A stretch of 64,000 nucleotides of DNA, taken from contig DATJZY010000065.1 in the NCBI GenBank assembly GCA_035577985.1, positions 1 through 64,000 on the forward strand, written 5' to 3'. Shown in pieces: positions 40,298-49,944 of this stretch. The notes beneath the pieces are model-generated. The model was not told the DNA's origin, searched no databases, and saw only the letters and a list, made by a program, of their open reading frames with translations. Source of the DNA: Candidatus Eisenbacteria bacterium (lineage in GTDB: Bacteria > Desulfobacterota > Binatia > DP-6). The stretch's first letter is position 1; every line of letters starts with the position of its first letter. A program made the translations under genes and the position numbers.

Positions 40298-42169
40298 ATG
40301 TCCGACGGTTCGGCCACGAGCCCCAAGCGCGTCGAGGCGCGCGATCAGGTCGTCATCCGCTTCGCGGGCGACTCGGGCGACGGCATGCAGGTCACGGGTA
40401 TGCAGTTCACGGCCGAGTCCGCGATCGCGGGCAACGACATCGCCACGTTGCCGGACTTTCCGGCCGAGATCCGGGCCCCGGCCGGCACGCTCGCCGGCGT
40501 CAGCGCGTTCCAGCTGAGCTTCTCGTCGCACGAGGTCTTCACGCCGGGCGACGACCTCGACGTCCTCGTCGCCATGAACCCGGCGGCCTTGAAGGCAAAC
40601 ATCGACGACCTGCAGCCGGGCGGGATCCTCATCGTCGACCACGAGGGCTTCAACGAGCAGAACCTGAAGCGCGCGGGCTTCGAGCGGAGCCCGCTCGGCG
40701 ACGGCTCGCTCGCGAAGTACCAGGTCTTCCCGATCGACGTGGCGAAGCTCACCAGCAACGCCCTGAAGGACCTCTCGCTCTCCGCGCGCGAGGTGTTCCG
40801 CTGCCGGAACTTCCTCTGCCTGGGTATCGTGTCCTGGCTCTACCACCGGCCGCTCGAGCCGGCCGAGGCGTTCATCCGCGACCGCTTCAAGAAGAACCCG
40901 CTCTTCGTCGAGGCGAACCTGCGCGTGCTGAAGGCCGGCTACAACTTCGCCGAGACGACCGAGCTGTTCGCGGTCTCCTACGAGGTGAAGCCGGCCGCGA
41001 TCACGCCCGGCAAGTACCGCAACATCACGGGCAACACGGCGACGGCGCTCGGCTTCGTCGCGGCGGCGCACAAGGCCGGACGGCCGCTCTTCCTCGGCAG
41101 CTACCCGATCACGCCGGCGAGCGACGTGCTCCACGAGCTGGCGGCGCTGAAGCAGTTCGACGTCTACACGTTCCAGGCCGAGGACGAGATCGCCGGCATC
41201 GGCGCGGCGCTCGGCGCCGCCTTCGGCGGCGCGATCGCGCTCACGACGACGAGCGGTCCGGGAATGAACCTCAAAGCCGAGACGATGGGGCTCGCCCTCG
41301 CGGTCGAGCTGCCGCTCGTGATCACCGACATCCAGCGCGCCGGCCCGTCGACCGGCATGCCGACCAAGACGGAGCAGGCCGACCTCCTGATGGCGATGTA
41401 CGGCCGGCACGGCGAAGCCCCGATCCCGATCCTGGCCGCCTCGACGCCGGCCGACTGCTTCCTCATGGCCTACGAGGCGGTGCGGATCGCCGTCACGTAC
41501 ATGACGCCGGTGATCCTGCTGACCGACGGCTACCTCGCCAACGGCGCCGAGCCGTGGCTCATCCCGGATCCCGACAAGCTGCCGCCCATAACGGTCAAGT
41601 TCCGGACGGATCCACAGGGCTACTATCCGTACCTGCGCGACGAGCAGAAGCTCGCGCGCGCGTGGGTCGTGCCCGGCACGCCGGGGCTCGAGCATCGCAT
41701 CGGCGGCCTCGAGCACGACCACGTGACCGGCAACGTCAGCTACGCGCCGATGAACCACGAGCAGATGATCCGTACCCGCGCGCGCAAGATCGCGGGCATC
41801 GCGCGCGAGATTCCGCCGACCGAAATGTTCGGACCGGAGCGGGGCGATCTCCTCGTCGTGGGGTGGGGCAGCACGTACGGCGCCATCCGCGAGGCGGTGC
41901 GCCAGCTCCGCGCGCAGGGGCACGCCGTCGCACACGCCCACCTGCGGCACCTGAACCCGCTACCGCCCGATCTGCCGGCGATCCTGGGTCGCTATCGGCG
42001 GGTGCTCGTCCCGGAGATGAACCTGGGACAGCTCGTCCGCCTCATTCGCGCCGACTACCTGGTCGACGCGATCGGCTTCAACAAGGTGCAGGGCCGCCCG
42101 TTCAAGGTGAGCGAGCTCGTCGGCCGGTGCCTCAAGCTCATCAATGGGAAGGCGGAGGCCGCGGCGTGA
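40298..42169 (+). CDS. korA: 2-oxoacid:ferredoxin oxidoreductase, fused gamma-alpha subunit
   Basis: The 623-residue subunit starts with the gamma domain (VIRFAGDSGDGMQVTGMQF, residues about 18-36), followed by the alpha (pyrimidine-binding) domain (FLGSYPITPASDVLHELA, AEDEIAGIGAALGAAFGG) and the C-terminal transketolase-like domain (DLLVVGWGSTYGAIREAV). This fused layout is that of KorA of aerobic and facultative bacteria. With KorB it oxidises 2-oxoglutarate (or another 2-oxoacid) to acyl-CoA and CO2, reducing ferredoxin. ATG 40298 has a strong AGGAGG 9 bases upstream. Its stop overlaps the korB start (TGATG). Confidence 0.9.
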   Translation: MSDGSATSPKRVEARDQVVIRFAGDSGDGMQVTGMQFTAESAIAGNDIATLPDFPAEIRAPAGTLAGVSAFQLSFSSHEVFTPGDDLDVLVAMNPAALKANIDDLQPGGILIVDHEGFNEQNLKRAGFERSPLGDGSLAKYQVFPIDVAKLTSNALKDLSLSAREVFRCRNFLCLGIVSWLYHRPLEPAEAFIRDRFKKNPLFVEANLRVLKAGYNFAETTELFAVSYEVKPAAITPGKYRNITGNTATALGFVAAAHKAGRPLFLGSYPITPASDVLHELAALKQFDVYTFQAEDEIAGIGAALGAAFGGAIALTTTSGPGMNLKAETMGLALAVELPLVITDIQRAGPSTGMPTKTEQADLLMAMYGRHGEAPIPILAASTPADCFLMAYEAVRIAVTYMTPVILLTDGYLANGAEPWLIPDPDKLPPITVKFRTDPQGYYPYLRDEQKLARAWVVPGTPGLEHRIGGLEHDHVTGNVSYAPMNHEQMIRTRARKIAGIAREIPPTEMFGPERGDLLVVGWGSTYGAIREAVRQLRAQGHAVAHAHLRHLNPLPPDLPAILGRYRRVLVPEMNLGQLVRLIRADYLVDAIGFNKVQGRPFKVSELVGRCLKLINGKAEAAA

Positions 42170-43164
42170 TGGCGACCCTCACCAAGAAGGATTTCGTTTC
42201 CGATCAGGAAGTACGCTGGTGCCCGGGGTGCGGCGACTACGCGATCCTGGCGCAGGTGCAGAAGGTGCTGCCCGAGCTGGGCGTCGCACGCGAGAACTTC
42301 GTCTTCGTCTCGGGCATCGGCTGCTCGAGCCGCTTCCCGTACTACGTCAACACGTACGGCGTGCACTCGATCCACGGCCGTGCACCGGCGATCGCGTCCG
42401 GCATCAAGGCGACGCGCCCCGAGCTCTCGGTGTGGGTCGTGACCGGCGACGGCGACGCGCTCTCGATCGGCGGCAATCACCTGATCCACGTCCTGCGTCG
42501 CAACCTCGACCTCAACATCCTGCTCTTCAACAACCGGATCTACGGCCTCACGAAGGGGCAGTACTCGCCGACGTCCGAGGTCGGGAAGATCACGAAGTCG
42601 ACGCCGGTCGGCTCGATCGACCACCCGTTCGACCCGATCGCGCTCGCGCTCGGCGCCGAGGCGAGCTTCGTCGCGCGCACGGTCGACGTCGAGACCAAGC
42701 ACCTGCAGGAGATCGTCCGGCGCGCCCACGCGCACAAGGGCGGCTCGTTCGTCGAGGTGCTCCAGAACTGCAACGTGTTCAACGACGGCGCCTTCGCCGA
42801 CGTGACCGAGAAGGATCGCAAAGCCGACCACACGCTTCTCCTCGAGCACGGCAAGCCGCTCATCTTCGGCAAGAACCGCGACAAGGGGATCCGGCTCCGC
42901 GACTATCGCCCCGAGATCGTGACGCTCGGGAGCGGCGTCACGGAACGGGAGCTGCTCGTCCACGACGAGACCAATCCGGCGCTCGCCTACCTGCTGTCGC
43001 GGATGGGGTCACCGGCGTTCCCGACGCCGATCGGCGTGTTCACGGCGGTCGAGCGGCCGTGCTACGAGGACGCGCTGGCCGCGCAGGTGGCCGCGGCCAA
43101 GGCCAAGACCACGCCCGACCTGAAGCGGCTCCTGCACAGCGGCGAGACCTGGGTCGTCGAGTAG
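42169..43164 (+). CDS. korB: 2-oxoacid:ferredoxin oxidoreductase, beta subunit
   Basis: The 331-residue beta subunit binds thiamine diphosphate (VVTGDGDALSIGGNHLIH to LFNN) and a [4Fe-4S] cluster through cysteines in RWCPGCGDYAIL, SGIGCSSR and LQNCNVFND. It pairs with korA, overlapping it by one base (TGATG), which suggests coupled translation. The enzyme is cytoplasmic and oxygen-sensitive in many organisms but KorAB homologues operate in aerobes. The 2-oxoglutarate preference is inferred from overall similarity to KorB; 2-oxoisovalerate or pyruvate cannot be excluded. Confidence 0.92.
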   Translation: MATLTKKDFVSDQEVRWCPGCGDYAILAQVQKVLPELGVARENFVFVSGIGCSSRFPYYVNTYGVHSIHGRAPAIASGIKATRPELSVWVVTGDGDALSIGGNHLIHVLRRNLDLNILLFNNRIYGLTKGQYSPTSEVGKITKSTPVGSIDHPFDPIALALGAEASFVARTVDVETKHLQEIVRRAHAHKGGSFVEVLQNCNVFNDGAFADVTEKDRKADHTLLLEHGKPLIFGKNRDKGIRLRDYRPEIVTLGSGVTERELLVHDETNPALAYLLSRMGSPAFPTPIGVFTAVERPCYEDALAAQVAAAKAKTTPDLKRLLHSGETWVVE

Positions 43165-43175
43165 ACCGGCTCGAC

Positions 43176-44798
43176 CTAGGCCACCACCCGGCTCCGCAGC
43201 TCCGGCGGCCACGATGCCGGGTCGTCGGCCGGGTGGACGCGCAGCGACTGTCCCTTCGCCGTGAGCAACGCCTCGCGCGGGACGCCGAGGGCGGCCTGCG
43301 CGGCCAGGAGACCCGAGGTCGTCACGCCGAGGATGCCGGGCGCGATCGTGCTCGCCCCGCACTGGTAGAGCCCCGGGATGTGCGAACGGATCGGGAAGCT
43401 GAGCGGCCCCAGATTGCGCAAGCTCTTCTCGATCCCGTAGATGCCCCCGCGCGTCGCCGCCAGGTAGCGTGCGTTCGTGAGCGGCGTGCCGAGCGCCTGC
43501 AACACGACGTGGCGGCGTACGCCCGGGACGAACACTTCGATGGCGTCGAGCATCTTGTCTGCGAGCCGCCGCTTGAGCTGCCGATAGTCCTCGGGGCGCC
43601 GGCCGGGTGTCGAGTCCTTCCACTTCGCGAACGCCTCGTACGACGCGAGACAGATCGCCTCGATCGTATGCTTTCCGTCGCGCCGCCGGGTTGGATCCTT
43701 CAGCGTCGTCACGTTGAGGAAGAGCCCGGGCACCTCGTCGATGGCGGCCAGGTCGGTGCGCTCCGCGAGCGCGTACGACGCCTCGACGTCCGTCGTTCGG
43801 CTGAACCAGCAGTTCCCGGAGTCGAGGCCCGCCGCGCGCACGTCCATGTCCACGGCGAGAAACAGGCTCAAGGTGGAGCTCGAGTAGCGCATGCGTGCGA
43901 GCCGGTTGCGCAGGCGGGCTCCGACGTGCTCCGCGGGCACGAGACGGCCCCAGGTGACGCCCGGATCGGCGTTCGAGATCACGATGTCGGCGCGCAGGAG
44001 GGTTCCGTCCGCGAGGCCGACGCCACGCGCGACACCGCCTTCGATGAAGATGCGCTCGACCGGGGTTCCCACGCGCACCTCGCCCGCCCCGTCACGGATG
44101 CGCGCGACCAGCGCGTCGGCGATGGCCTGCGCACCGCCACGCGGGTAGCAGCCACCGTCCATGTAGTAGCTGGCGACGCTGGCGTGGAGAATCGCCGGGG
44201 CGCGCGATGGCGCCATGCCGTGGTCGCCCGCCTGGATCGAGAGGATCGCCCGCAGCAAGGGATCGTGCGTGAAGCGGTCGAGAAGACGGTCGAGCGAGCG
44301 GAGCCCGTAGCGCAGCACGGTTGGCATCCGCAGCGGCAGCAACGCCGCCTCGCGTGCGTCGTGCACCGGGAGCGCACGCCCCACCTCCGCGGTCATCCGC
44401 GCGACCGTGTCGAGGTAGCCGTCGATGCCGCCGGCCTCGGCTGGAAAACGCGACTTCAAGCGGGCGGCCAGACGGCCCTGGCCCTTCGGGAAGTCGAAGC
44501 GCTCGCGGCCGATTATGGCGTGGTCGTAACCGTCGGGGTTCAGCTCGAAGAAGAGGAGGTCGTTGGCGACGCCGAGACCTTCGTAGATTTCGCGCAAGCC
44601 GCCGCCGGGGCCGAGGCCGCCGATGTAGTGCACGCCCGGGCTGAACTGGAAACCACCGAGCGAGAATGATTGAGTGTAGCCGCCGGGATGATCGTGTTGC
44701 TCGAAGACGACGACCTTCTTGCCGGCGCGCGCGAGGGCGAGCGCCGCCGTCAACCCTCCAGAGCCCGAGCCGATGATGATCGCGTCGTAGTCGGTCAT
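43176..44798 (-). CDS. FAD-dependent phytoene-desaturase/retinol-saturase-like oxidoreductase
   Basis: The 540-residue flavoprotein begins with a dinucleotide-binding motif (AIIIGSGSGGLTAALALARAG) and has the carotenoid isomerase/retinol saturase pattern: FEQHDHPGGYTQSFS, VHYIGGLGPGGGLREIYEGL and the C-terminal FAD-contact region GLYQCGASTIAPGILGVTTSG. Relatives isomerise or saturate polyenes; the substrate is unknown. ATG 44798 directly precedes the FAD motif; the longer frame upstream is unsupported. It converges on korB (11 bases) and is divergent from the cytochrome gene. Confidence 0.85.
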   Translation of the reverse strand: MTDYDAIIIGSGSGGLTAALALARAGKKVVVFEQHDHPGGYTQSFSLGGFQFSPGVHYIGGLGPGGGLREIYEGLGVANDLLFFELNPDGYDHAIIGRERFDFPKGQGRLAARLKSRFPAEAGGIDGYLDTVARMTAEVGRALPVHDAREAALLPLRMPTVLRYGLRSLDRLLDRFTHDPLLRAILSIQAGDHGMAPSRAPAILHASVASYYMDGGCYPRGGAQAIADALVARIRDGAGEVRVGTPVERIFIEGGVARGVGLADGTLLRADIVISNADPGVTWGRLVPAEHVGARLRNRLARMRYSSSTLSLFLAVDMDVRAAGLDSGNCWFSRTTDVEASYALAERTDLAAIDEVPGLFLNVTTLKDPTRRRDGKHTIEAICLASYEAFAKWKDSTPGRRPEDYRQLKRRLADKMLDAIEVFVPGVRRHVVLQALGTPLTNARYLAATRGGIYGIEKSLRNLGPLSFPIRSHIPGLYQCGASTIAPGILGVTTSGLLAAQAALGVPREALLTAKGQSLRVHPADDPASWPPELRSRVVA

Positions 44799-44980
44799 TG
44801 TCTCGAGACGACCATGCAAGCCGGGGGCCGTCGGCTCGGGCCGGGTGGAATCCGCCGGGCCATTCCGAATTGCGCCACCATGCCGTGCGCGCGTTCTCAG
44901 AAGCGCGACGGGACGCGCGTCGAGCGATCGGTGCGTCAAGGCATCGGGAGGCGGCAAGGGCTTTGCACCACGCCCGCACC

Positions 44981-45853
44981 ATGACGTCCCTGCGGCGGTG
45001 GTGGCTGGGAGCGCTCGTACTCGGGGTCGCGGCGTCGGCCGCGAGCGGCGAGCAGCGCGACGGGAAGTTCCTCTTCGACGCATATTGCGCGGTCTGTCAC
45101 GGCACCGACGCACGAGGCGACGGGCCCGACGCGGATCTCTTCTCGCCGCGGCCCCGCAACCTGCGCGACGGGATCCTCACGCGCTACGACGACGACGTCC
45201 TGGTCGAGCGCATCCGTCACGGTCGCCCGCTCGGTCTCGCGCGGGATCCCGAGGCGCTCCGCGCCCGTGCGGGCGACACCGAGACCCTGGTTGCGCACAT
45301 GCAGCGCCTGCCGAAGATCGACTGGCGCGTCGCCGAACGCGGACAGGAGCTGTACGTCGACCGCTGCGAGGTCTGCCACGGACCGTTCGGGCACGCCTCG
45401 ACGGTGCTCCCGCTCGGCGTGACGAAGGCGCCGCGCGATCTCTCCGACCCCGCGTATCAGCGGGCGACCAGCGACGACGCGCTCGTCGACCGCGTCCGCC
45501 ATGGCCACGCCAAAATGCCCGCGATCCCGGACTTCGGCCTGCGCGAGAACCAGACTGCCCTCGTCGCGTTCGTGCGGATTCTCTCGCCCGGCTACGAGAC
45601 GTATTCACGCTTCTGCGCCGCGTGCCACGGCGACGACGGGCGCGGCCCCGGGTTCGACTGGGCGACGGAGAAGCGGCCGACGGTCGTCTTCGACGCCGCC
45701 TACTTCGCGAAGAAGGACCCCGAGGCCCTGCGCCGCGACGTGTGGCACATGGTGGGCGACGTGCAGCCGCAGATGCCGCACATGAGCCGCCTGCTGTCCC
45801 CCAGGGACGTCCGCTCCATCCTGCGCTACCTGCGCTCGCTCCCTCCCGGATAG
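44981..45853 (+). CDS. Exported trihaem cytochrome c
   Basis: The 290-residue protein has a signal peptide (WWLGALVLGVAASAASG) and three CxxCH haem sites: CAVCH, CEVCH and CAACH, each followed by G and by a class-I cytochrome fold (LFDAYCAVCHGTDARGDGPD; LYVDRCEVCHGPFGHA; YSRFCAACHGDDGRGPG). It is probably a periplasmic electron carrier for a dehydrogenase or oxidase. No oxidase gene is adjacent. ATG 44981 has no obvious ribosome site; it is divergent from the FAD oxidoreductase at 44798. Confidence 0.88.
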   Translation: MTSLRRWWLGALVLGVAASAASGEQRDGKFLFDAYCAVCHGTDARGDGPDADLFSPRPRNLRDGILTRYDDDVLVERIRHGRPLGLARDPEALRARAGDTETLVAHMQRLPKIDWRVAERGQELYVDRCEVCHGPFGHASTVLPLGVTKAPRDLSDPAYQRATSDDALVDRVRHGHAKMPAIPDFGLRENQTALVAFVRILSPGYETYSRFCAACHGDDGRGPGFDWATEKRPTVVFDAAYFAKKDPEALRRDVWHMVGDVQPQMPHMSRLLSPRDVRSILRYLRSLPPG

Positions 45854-45941
45854 CCGTCGCGTCGAGGCCTTGCATCTTCTCCTTCGCCCTGCGAGTCATT
45901 CCGGGTTCGTCACAACCCCCATCGCAAGGAGAAGAGCGCCC

Positions 45942-47144
45942 ATGCAGGTCATGCGCAAGATCCGTGAAGCCGTGGTCGTCGAGAGCCAGCGCACCGGGCT
46001 CGCGAAGTCGTTCCGAGGGTCCTTCAACCTCACGCGGCCCGACGACATGGCGGCGCACTGCGTGAAGGCGGTGCTCGCCAAGGTGCCGCAGCTCGACGTG
46101 AAGGAGATCGACGACGTCGTGTTCGGCACGGGCTTCCCGGAGGGGCCGCAGGGCTTCAACGTGGGACGCAACGTGGCGGTCTTGGCGGGGCTTCCGCACG
46201 AGGTCGCGGGCGGCACGGTGTCGCGCTTCTGCTCCTCGGGGCTCAACGCCGTCGCCGTCGCCGCGCACATGGTCGAGAACGAGGGCGCCGACGCCGTCAT
46301 GGCGGGCGGCCTCGAGTCGATCACGTTGATGCAGAACGACTTCTCCAAGCACATGCTCTTCAACCCGTGGCTGACGGAGCACTACAAGCAGGTCTACATG
46401 CCGATGGGGCTCACGGCGGAGATCGTGGCCGAGCGCTACAAGGTGTCGCGCGAGGCGCAGGACGAGCTCGCGCTGGCCTCCCAGCAGCGCACCGCGGCCT
46501 TCCAGACCTCCGGCAAGGACAAGGAGGAGATCACGCCCATGACGGTCACCATGGAGGTGACCGACAAGGCGACCGGCGCGAAGTCGCAGAAGCAGGTGAC
46601 GGTCGCGAAGGACGAGTGCAATCGTCCCGACACGACGATCGAAGGCCTCCGCAAGCTTCCGGGCGCCTTCAACCCGACGGGCAGCGTGACGGCCGGCAAC
46701 TCCTCGCAGTTCTCCGACGGCGCGTCGGCCACGCTCATCATGTCGGCCGAGCGCGCGAAGGCGCTCGGCGTGAAGCCGCTCGGCTACTTCCGCGGCACGG
46801 TGTTCGCCGGCTGCGAGGCCGACGAGATGGGCATCGGTCCGGTCTTCGCGGTACCGAAGCTCTTGAAGCGCGCCGGCCTCAAGATCGACGACATCGACGT
46901 CGTCGAGCTGAACGAGGCGTTCGCGTCGCAGGTCGTCTACTGTCGCGACAAGCTCGGGATCCCGATGGAGAAGCTGAACCCGAACGGCGGCTCGATCTCG
47001 ATCGGGCACCCGTACGGCATGACCGGCTCCCGCATGGTGGGCGCGCTGCTGCGCGAGCTGCGCCGCCGCAAGGGTCGCTGGGGCATCGTCACCATGTGCA
47101 TCGGGGGCGGCATGGGCGCCGCCGGTCTGTTCGAAGCCGCGTAG
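45942..47144 (+). CDS. Acetyl-CoA C-acyltransferase (thiolase)
   Basis: The 400-residue degradative-type thiolase has the nucleophile Cys97 in SRFCSSGLNAVA, the His of SIGHPYGMTGSRM and the second Cys in VTMCIGGGMGAAGLFE, with the signature NEAFASQV. It should cleave 3-oxoacyl-CoA to acetyl-CoA plus a shortened acyl-CoA, or run in reverse. ATG 45942 is preceded by AAGGAG at about 45926; ATG 45951 is an in-frame alternative. The EVE gene follows 15 bases later on the same strand. Confidence 0.92.
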   Translation: MQVMRKIREAVVVESQRTGLAKSFRGSFNLTRPDDMAAHCVKAVLAKVPQLDVKEIDDVVFGTGFPEGPQGFNVGRNVAVLAGLPHEVAGGTVSRFCSSGLNAVAVAAHMVENEGADAVMAGGLESITLMQNDFSKHMLFNPWLTEHYKQVYMPMGLTAEIVAERYKVSREAQDELALASQQRTAAFQTSGKDKEEITPMTVTMEVTDKATGAKSQKQVTVAKDECNRPDTTIEGLRKLPGAFNPTGSVTAGNSSQFSDGASATLIMSAERAKALGVKPLGYFRGTVFAGCEADEMGIGPVFAVPKLLKRAGLKIDDIDVVELNEAFASQVVYCRDKLGIPMEKLNPNGGSISIGHPYGMTGSRMVGALLRELRRRKGRWGIVTMCIGGGMGAAGLFEAA

Positions 47145-47159
47145 CGCGCGGACCCGCAC

Positions 47160-47570
47160 ATGGCCAAGGGCCACTGGCTCGTGAAGCAGGAGCCCACCAA
47201 GTACTCGTGGGATCACCTCGTGCGCGACGGCCGCACGATGTGGGACGGCGTCCGCAACTTCCAGGCGCGCAACAACCTCGCGGCCATGGAGGTCGGCGAC
47301 CCGGTCCTCTTCTACCACTCGGTCGAGGGCAAGGCGGTGGTCGGCGTCGCCGAGGTCGTGCGCACGGCCTACCCCGACCCGACCACGAAGGAGAAAGGCT
47401 GGGTGGTCGTCGACCTCGTCCCGGTGAAGCCGCTCGCCAAGCCCGTCACGCTCGAAGCCATCAAGGCGACGCCGGCCCTGCGTGACATCAAGCTCGTGCG
47501 ACAGTCCCGGCTCTCGGTCGTGCCGCTCACCAAGGCCGAGTTCGACATGATCGTGAAGATGGGAAGCTGA
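47160..47570 (+). CDS. EVE-domain protein (modified-base reader)
   Basis: The 136-residue protein is a single EVE domain: WLVKQEPTKYSWDHLV, WDGVRNFQARNNL, MEVGDPVLFYHS and VVGVAEVVRTAYPDP follow the family pattern. EVE domains have a PUA-like fold and bind modified bases in nucleic acids; bacterial single-domain members have been linked to RNA or DNA modification and to defence by association. Here it follows the thiolase by 15 bases, with no modification enzyme nearby, so its partner is not evident. Confidence 0.88.
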   Translation: MAKGHWLVKQEPTKYSWDHLVRDGRTMWDGVRNFQARNNLAAMEVGDPVLFYHSVEGKAVVGVAEVVRTAYPDPTTKEKGWVVVDLVPVKPLAKPVTLEAIKATPALRDIKLVRQSRLSVVPLTKAEFDMIVKMGS

Positions 47571-47579
47571 CGGGCGCCG

Positions 47580-48002
47580 TCAGTCGCGCAGCGCCACGAC
47601 GAGGCACCCGCACGCGATGAGGGCGCAGAGCGGCGAGTAGAGCCACGCGTCCCAGCGCGCGAACGCCGTGGGCGTCGGGGCCTTGAAGAATCCGATCCAT
47701 CGGAAATCGCCGATCGCGCGCCCCGCGAACACGAAGAACAGCACCCAGGTGCCGGCGACGAACGGCCAACGCGGCAGGGTGCCCGCCACTACGCCGAGCC
47801 GACCGAGCACGATCCCGCCGGCGGCGAGCAGCAGGGCGGCCACGACCAGGGTTGCCGCGATCGACGGTGCAAAGAGCGGCTGCCCGTCACGCTCGGGAAC
47901 GGTGACCCGCGTGCCCCACGTCCCGCCCGCCGCCCAGTAGACGTGCAGTGCCGCGAGCGCGAGGAGGACGCCGGCGGTCGTCGCCCCGATGAGCCGCGTC
48001 AT
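47580..48002 (-). CDS. DUF3995 four-helix membrane protein
   Basis: The 140-residue protein has four hydrophobic segments and matches DUF3995: LAALHVYWAAGGTWG in the first helix, GRAIGDFRWIGFFK between the third and fourth, and FARWDAWLYSPLCALIAC at the end. The function of the family is unknown. It converges on the EVE gene with 9 bases between stops and is divergent from the dynamin-like GTPase gene. Confidence 0.8.
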   Translation of the reverse strand: MTRLIGATTAGVLLALAALHVYWAAGGTWGTRVTVPERDGQPLFAPSIAATLVVAALLLAAGGIVLGRLGVVAGTLPRWPFVAGTWVLFFVFAGRAIGDFRWIGFFKAPTPTAFARWDAWLYSPLCALIACGCLVVALRD

Positions 48003-48210
48003 GCGCGACGAGGGCTATCGCCGGCCTGCGGTCGGATCAAGGTGCGTTGACTGCGCTCGCCGTGAGCTATAGCCAGGTAACAGCACTCGATGGGCGATGG
48101 GGTTCGCCCGAACCGCCCTGGCCTCGGCCGGGGATGATGACTCCTGCAGGGGATGCCCGCGGGAGCTGATTTCGACGATCCGCCGCACGGCGTCCGCTGG
48201 GACGACGGCG

Positions 48211-49944
48211 ATGGCGATCGAATCGGAACGAACACGGGAGGGGCTCACCGAACTGGCTGCCGTTGCCGCCGAGCTCGGCAGGGCGGCGCTCGCCCGCGAG
48301 GCCTTGGATCTCGCCACCAGGCTTTCCGAAGGCCGCTTCTTCGTCGCCTGCGTCGGTCAGTTCAAGCGGGGCAAGTCGTCGCTCGTCAACGCGCTCGTCG
48401 GCGCGCCCATCCTTCCGACAGGCGTCGCTCCGGTGACGAGCGTCGTGACGGTCGTCCGTGGCGGCGAGCGGCTCGCGGTGCGGGTCGAGCTTCCCGAAGG
48501 CTGGACCGATGTGGACCCGCGTCTCCTGGCCGCGTACGTCACCGAGCAAGAGAATCCCGGCAACACGAAGCGAGTTGACACGGTGGAGGTGTCCGTGCCG
48601 AGCAGGCTCCTGCGCGACGGGCTGTGCCTCGTCGACACCCCTGGCATCGGCTCGGTCGTTGCGCACAACACGGCCGCCACGCGGGCGTTCGTTCCACACG
48701 TCGATGCCGCCGTCGTCGTGCTCGGCGTGGATCCGCCGATCTCGGCCGACGAGCTGACGCTGATCGAGGAGATCGCGGCCCAGACGGAGACGCTCCTGTT
48801 CGTGCTGAGCAAGGCGGATCGCTTCTCGAATGCCGAGCGCCACGAGGCCGAGGTGTTCACGACCCGCGTCCTGCGCGAGCGTCTCGGCAGGGATCCCGGT
48901 TCCATTCTGGCGGTGAGCGCGACGGAGCGGCTTGCCGGCGGAACTCCTCGCGACTGGGCCTGTCTGGAGAGGACCCTTGCGCGCCTCGCCCGGGATTCGC
49001 GCCAGCATCTCGTCGCCACCGCCGGGCTTCGAGGCATACGCGGTCTGGCTGATCGGCTCTGTCGGGAGATCGACGAGCGACTCGGAGCATTGCTCCGACC
49101 CCTCGAGGACTCGGAGCGCAGGGTTGCCGCACTGTCCGAATGTGCGGCGCGCGCGGAGGAGACGCTGGGGGACCTTCGCGCGCTGATGGCCGCAGAGCAC
49201 CAACGTCTCGCCCGGCGCCTCCAGGCGCAGCAGGCGGCGTTTCTCGATCGTGCCCTGCCGGCGGCCAGAGAAGCGCTCGCTCGTTTCGTACGTGACGGCG
49301 ATGGGGGACGCGAGGTACTCCGCACACGGGCCTTGGCTGAAGCTCGGCGCCTCCATCGGGAGCTCGCCGAGCGCTGGCGTGCAGAGGAACGCCCCGCGGC
49401 CGAGGAGCTCCATCGGATCGGAGCCCAGCGGTTCGTGCAGCTCGCGGACGAGTTTCTCGAGCGCCTGGTCGATGCCATCCGGTCCGATGCAAGCGGGATT
49501 CCCGCTATGCCCGTCGAGGTAGGCTTCCGCGTGCCCAGTCACCTCTACTACACGAACCTGCTCCAGGTGACCGGTCGCTCGCCGTTGCGCTGGATGCTCG
49601 ATCAGCTCCGTCCCGCGCCGTACGCCCGTCGCGCGATCGGGCGGGAGGCGACGAGGTATCTCGAGCGTCTCCTGACCGTGAACGTGTCGCGCGTGACCAA
49701 CGACCTCGACGAGCAGGCGCGCGCCAGCGGCCGCGATCTCGAGGCCGAGGTTCGTCGACATCTCCGCGACATTGGCGAGGCCGCGCGGCGGTCCCTGGCG
49801 GACGCCCGCGCGCAGCATGCGCAGGGCGAAGATGCGGTCCGGCAGGAAGTCGAACGGCTCAGATCGCTGCGCGCGCGTGCGACCATCGTCGCCGAGACGA
49901 ATCTGAGCGGCCCCCTCCCGTTGGAGGCTTCCTCCCATGGATGA
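48211..49944 (+). CDS. Dynamin-like GTPase
   Basis: The 577-residue protein has a bacterial dynamin-type GTPase domain: P-loop VGQFKRGKSSLVNALVG, switch I threonines in PTGVAPVTSVVTVV, DTPG in VDTPGIGSVV and the specificity motif as SKAD (LSKADRF). A helical region rich in Arg, Ala and Glu follows (about 270-560) and should form the stalk. No clear membrane helix is seen; LSTLY-type paddles are not recognised. Bacterial dynamins reshape membranes or protect them under stress or phage attack. ATG 48211 begins at the domain; ATG 48097 is possible. It overlaps the MFS gene by 8 bases. Confidence 0.82.
   Translation: MAIESERTREGLTELAAVAAELGRAALAREALDLATRLSEGRFFVACVGQFKRGKSSLVNALVGAPILPTGVAPVTSVVTVVRGGERLAVRVELPEGWTDVDPRLLAAYVTEQENPGNTKRVDTVEVSVPSRLLRDGLCLVDTPGIGSVVAHNTAATRAFVPHVDAAVVVLGVDPPISADELTLIEEIAAQTETLLFVLSKADRFSNAERHEAEVFTTRVLRERLGRDPGSILAVSATERLAGGTPRDWACLERTLARLARDSRQHLVATAGLRGIRGLADRLCREIDERLGALLRPLEDSERRVAALSECAARAEETLGDLRALMAAEHQRLARRLQAQQAAFLDRALPAAREALARFVRDGDGGREVLRTRALAEARRLHRELAERWRAEERPAAEELHRIGAQRFVQLADEFLERLVDAIRSDASGIPAMPVEVGFRVPSHLYYTNLLQVTGRSPLRWMLDQLRPAPYARRAIGREATRYLERLLTVNVSRVTNDLDEQARASGRDLEAEVRRHLRDIGEAARRSLADARAQHAQGEDAVRQEVERLRSLRARATIVAETNLSGPLPLEASSHG

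Noticed and set aside
47160-47570. EVE gene as part of a restriction or defence module
   Set aside because: EVE domains can associate with defence, but the neighbours are a thiolase and a DUF3995 membrane protein, with no nuclease or modification gene in the same operon.
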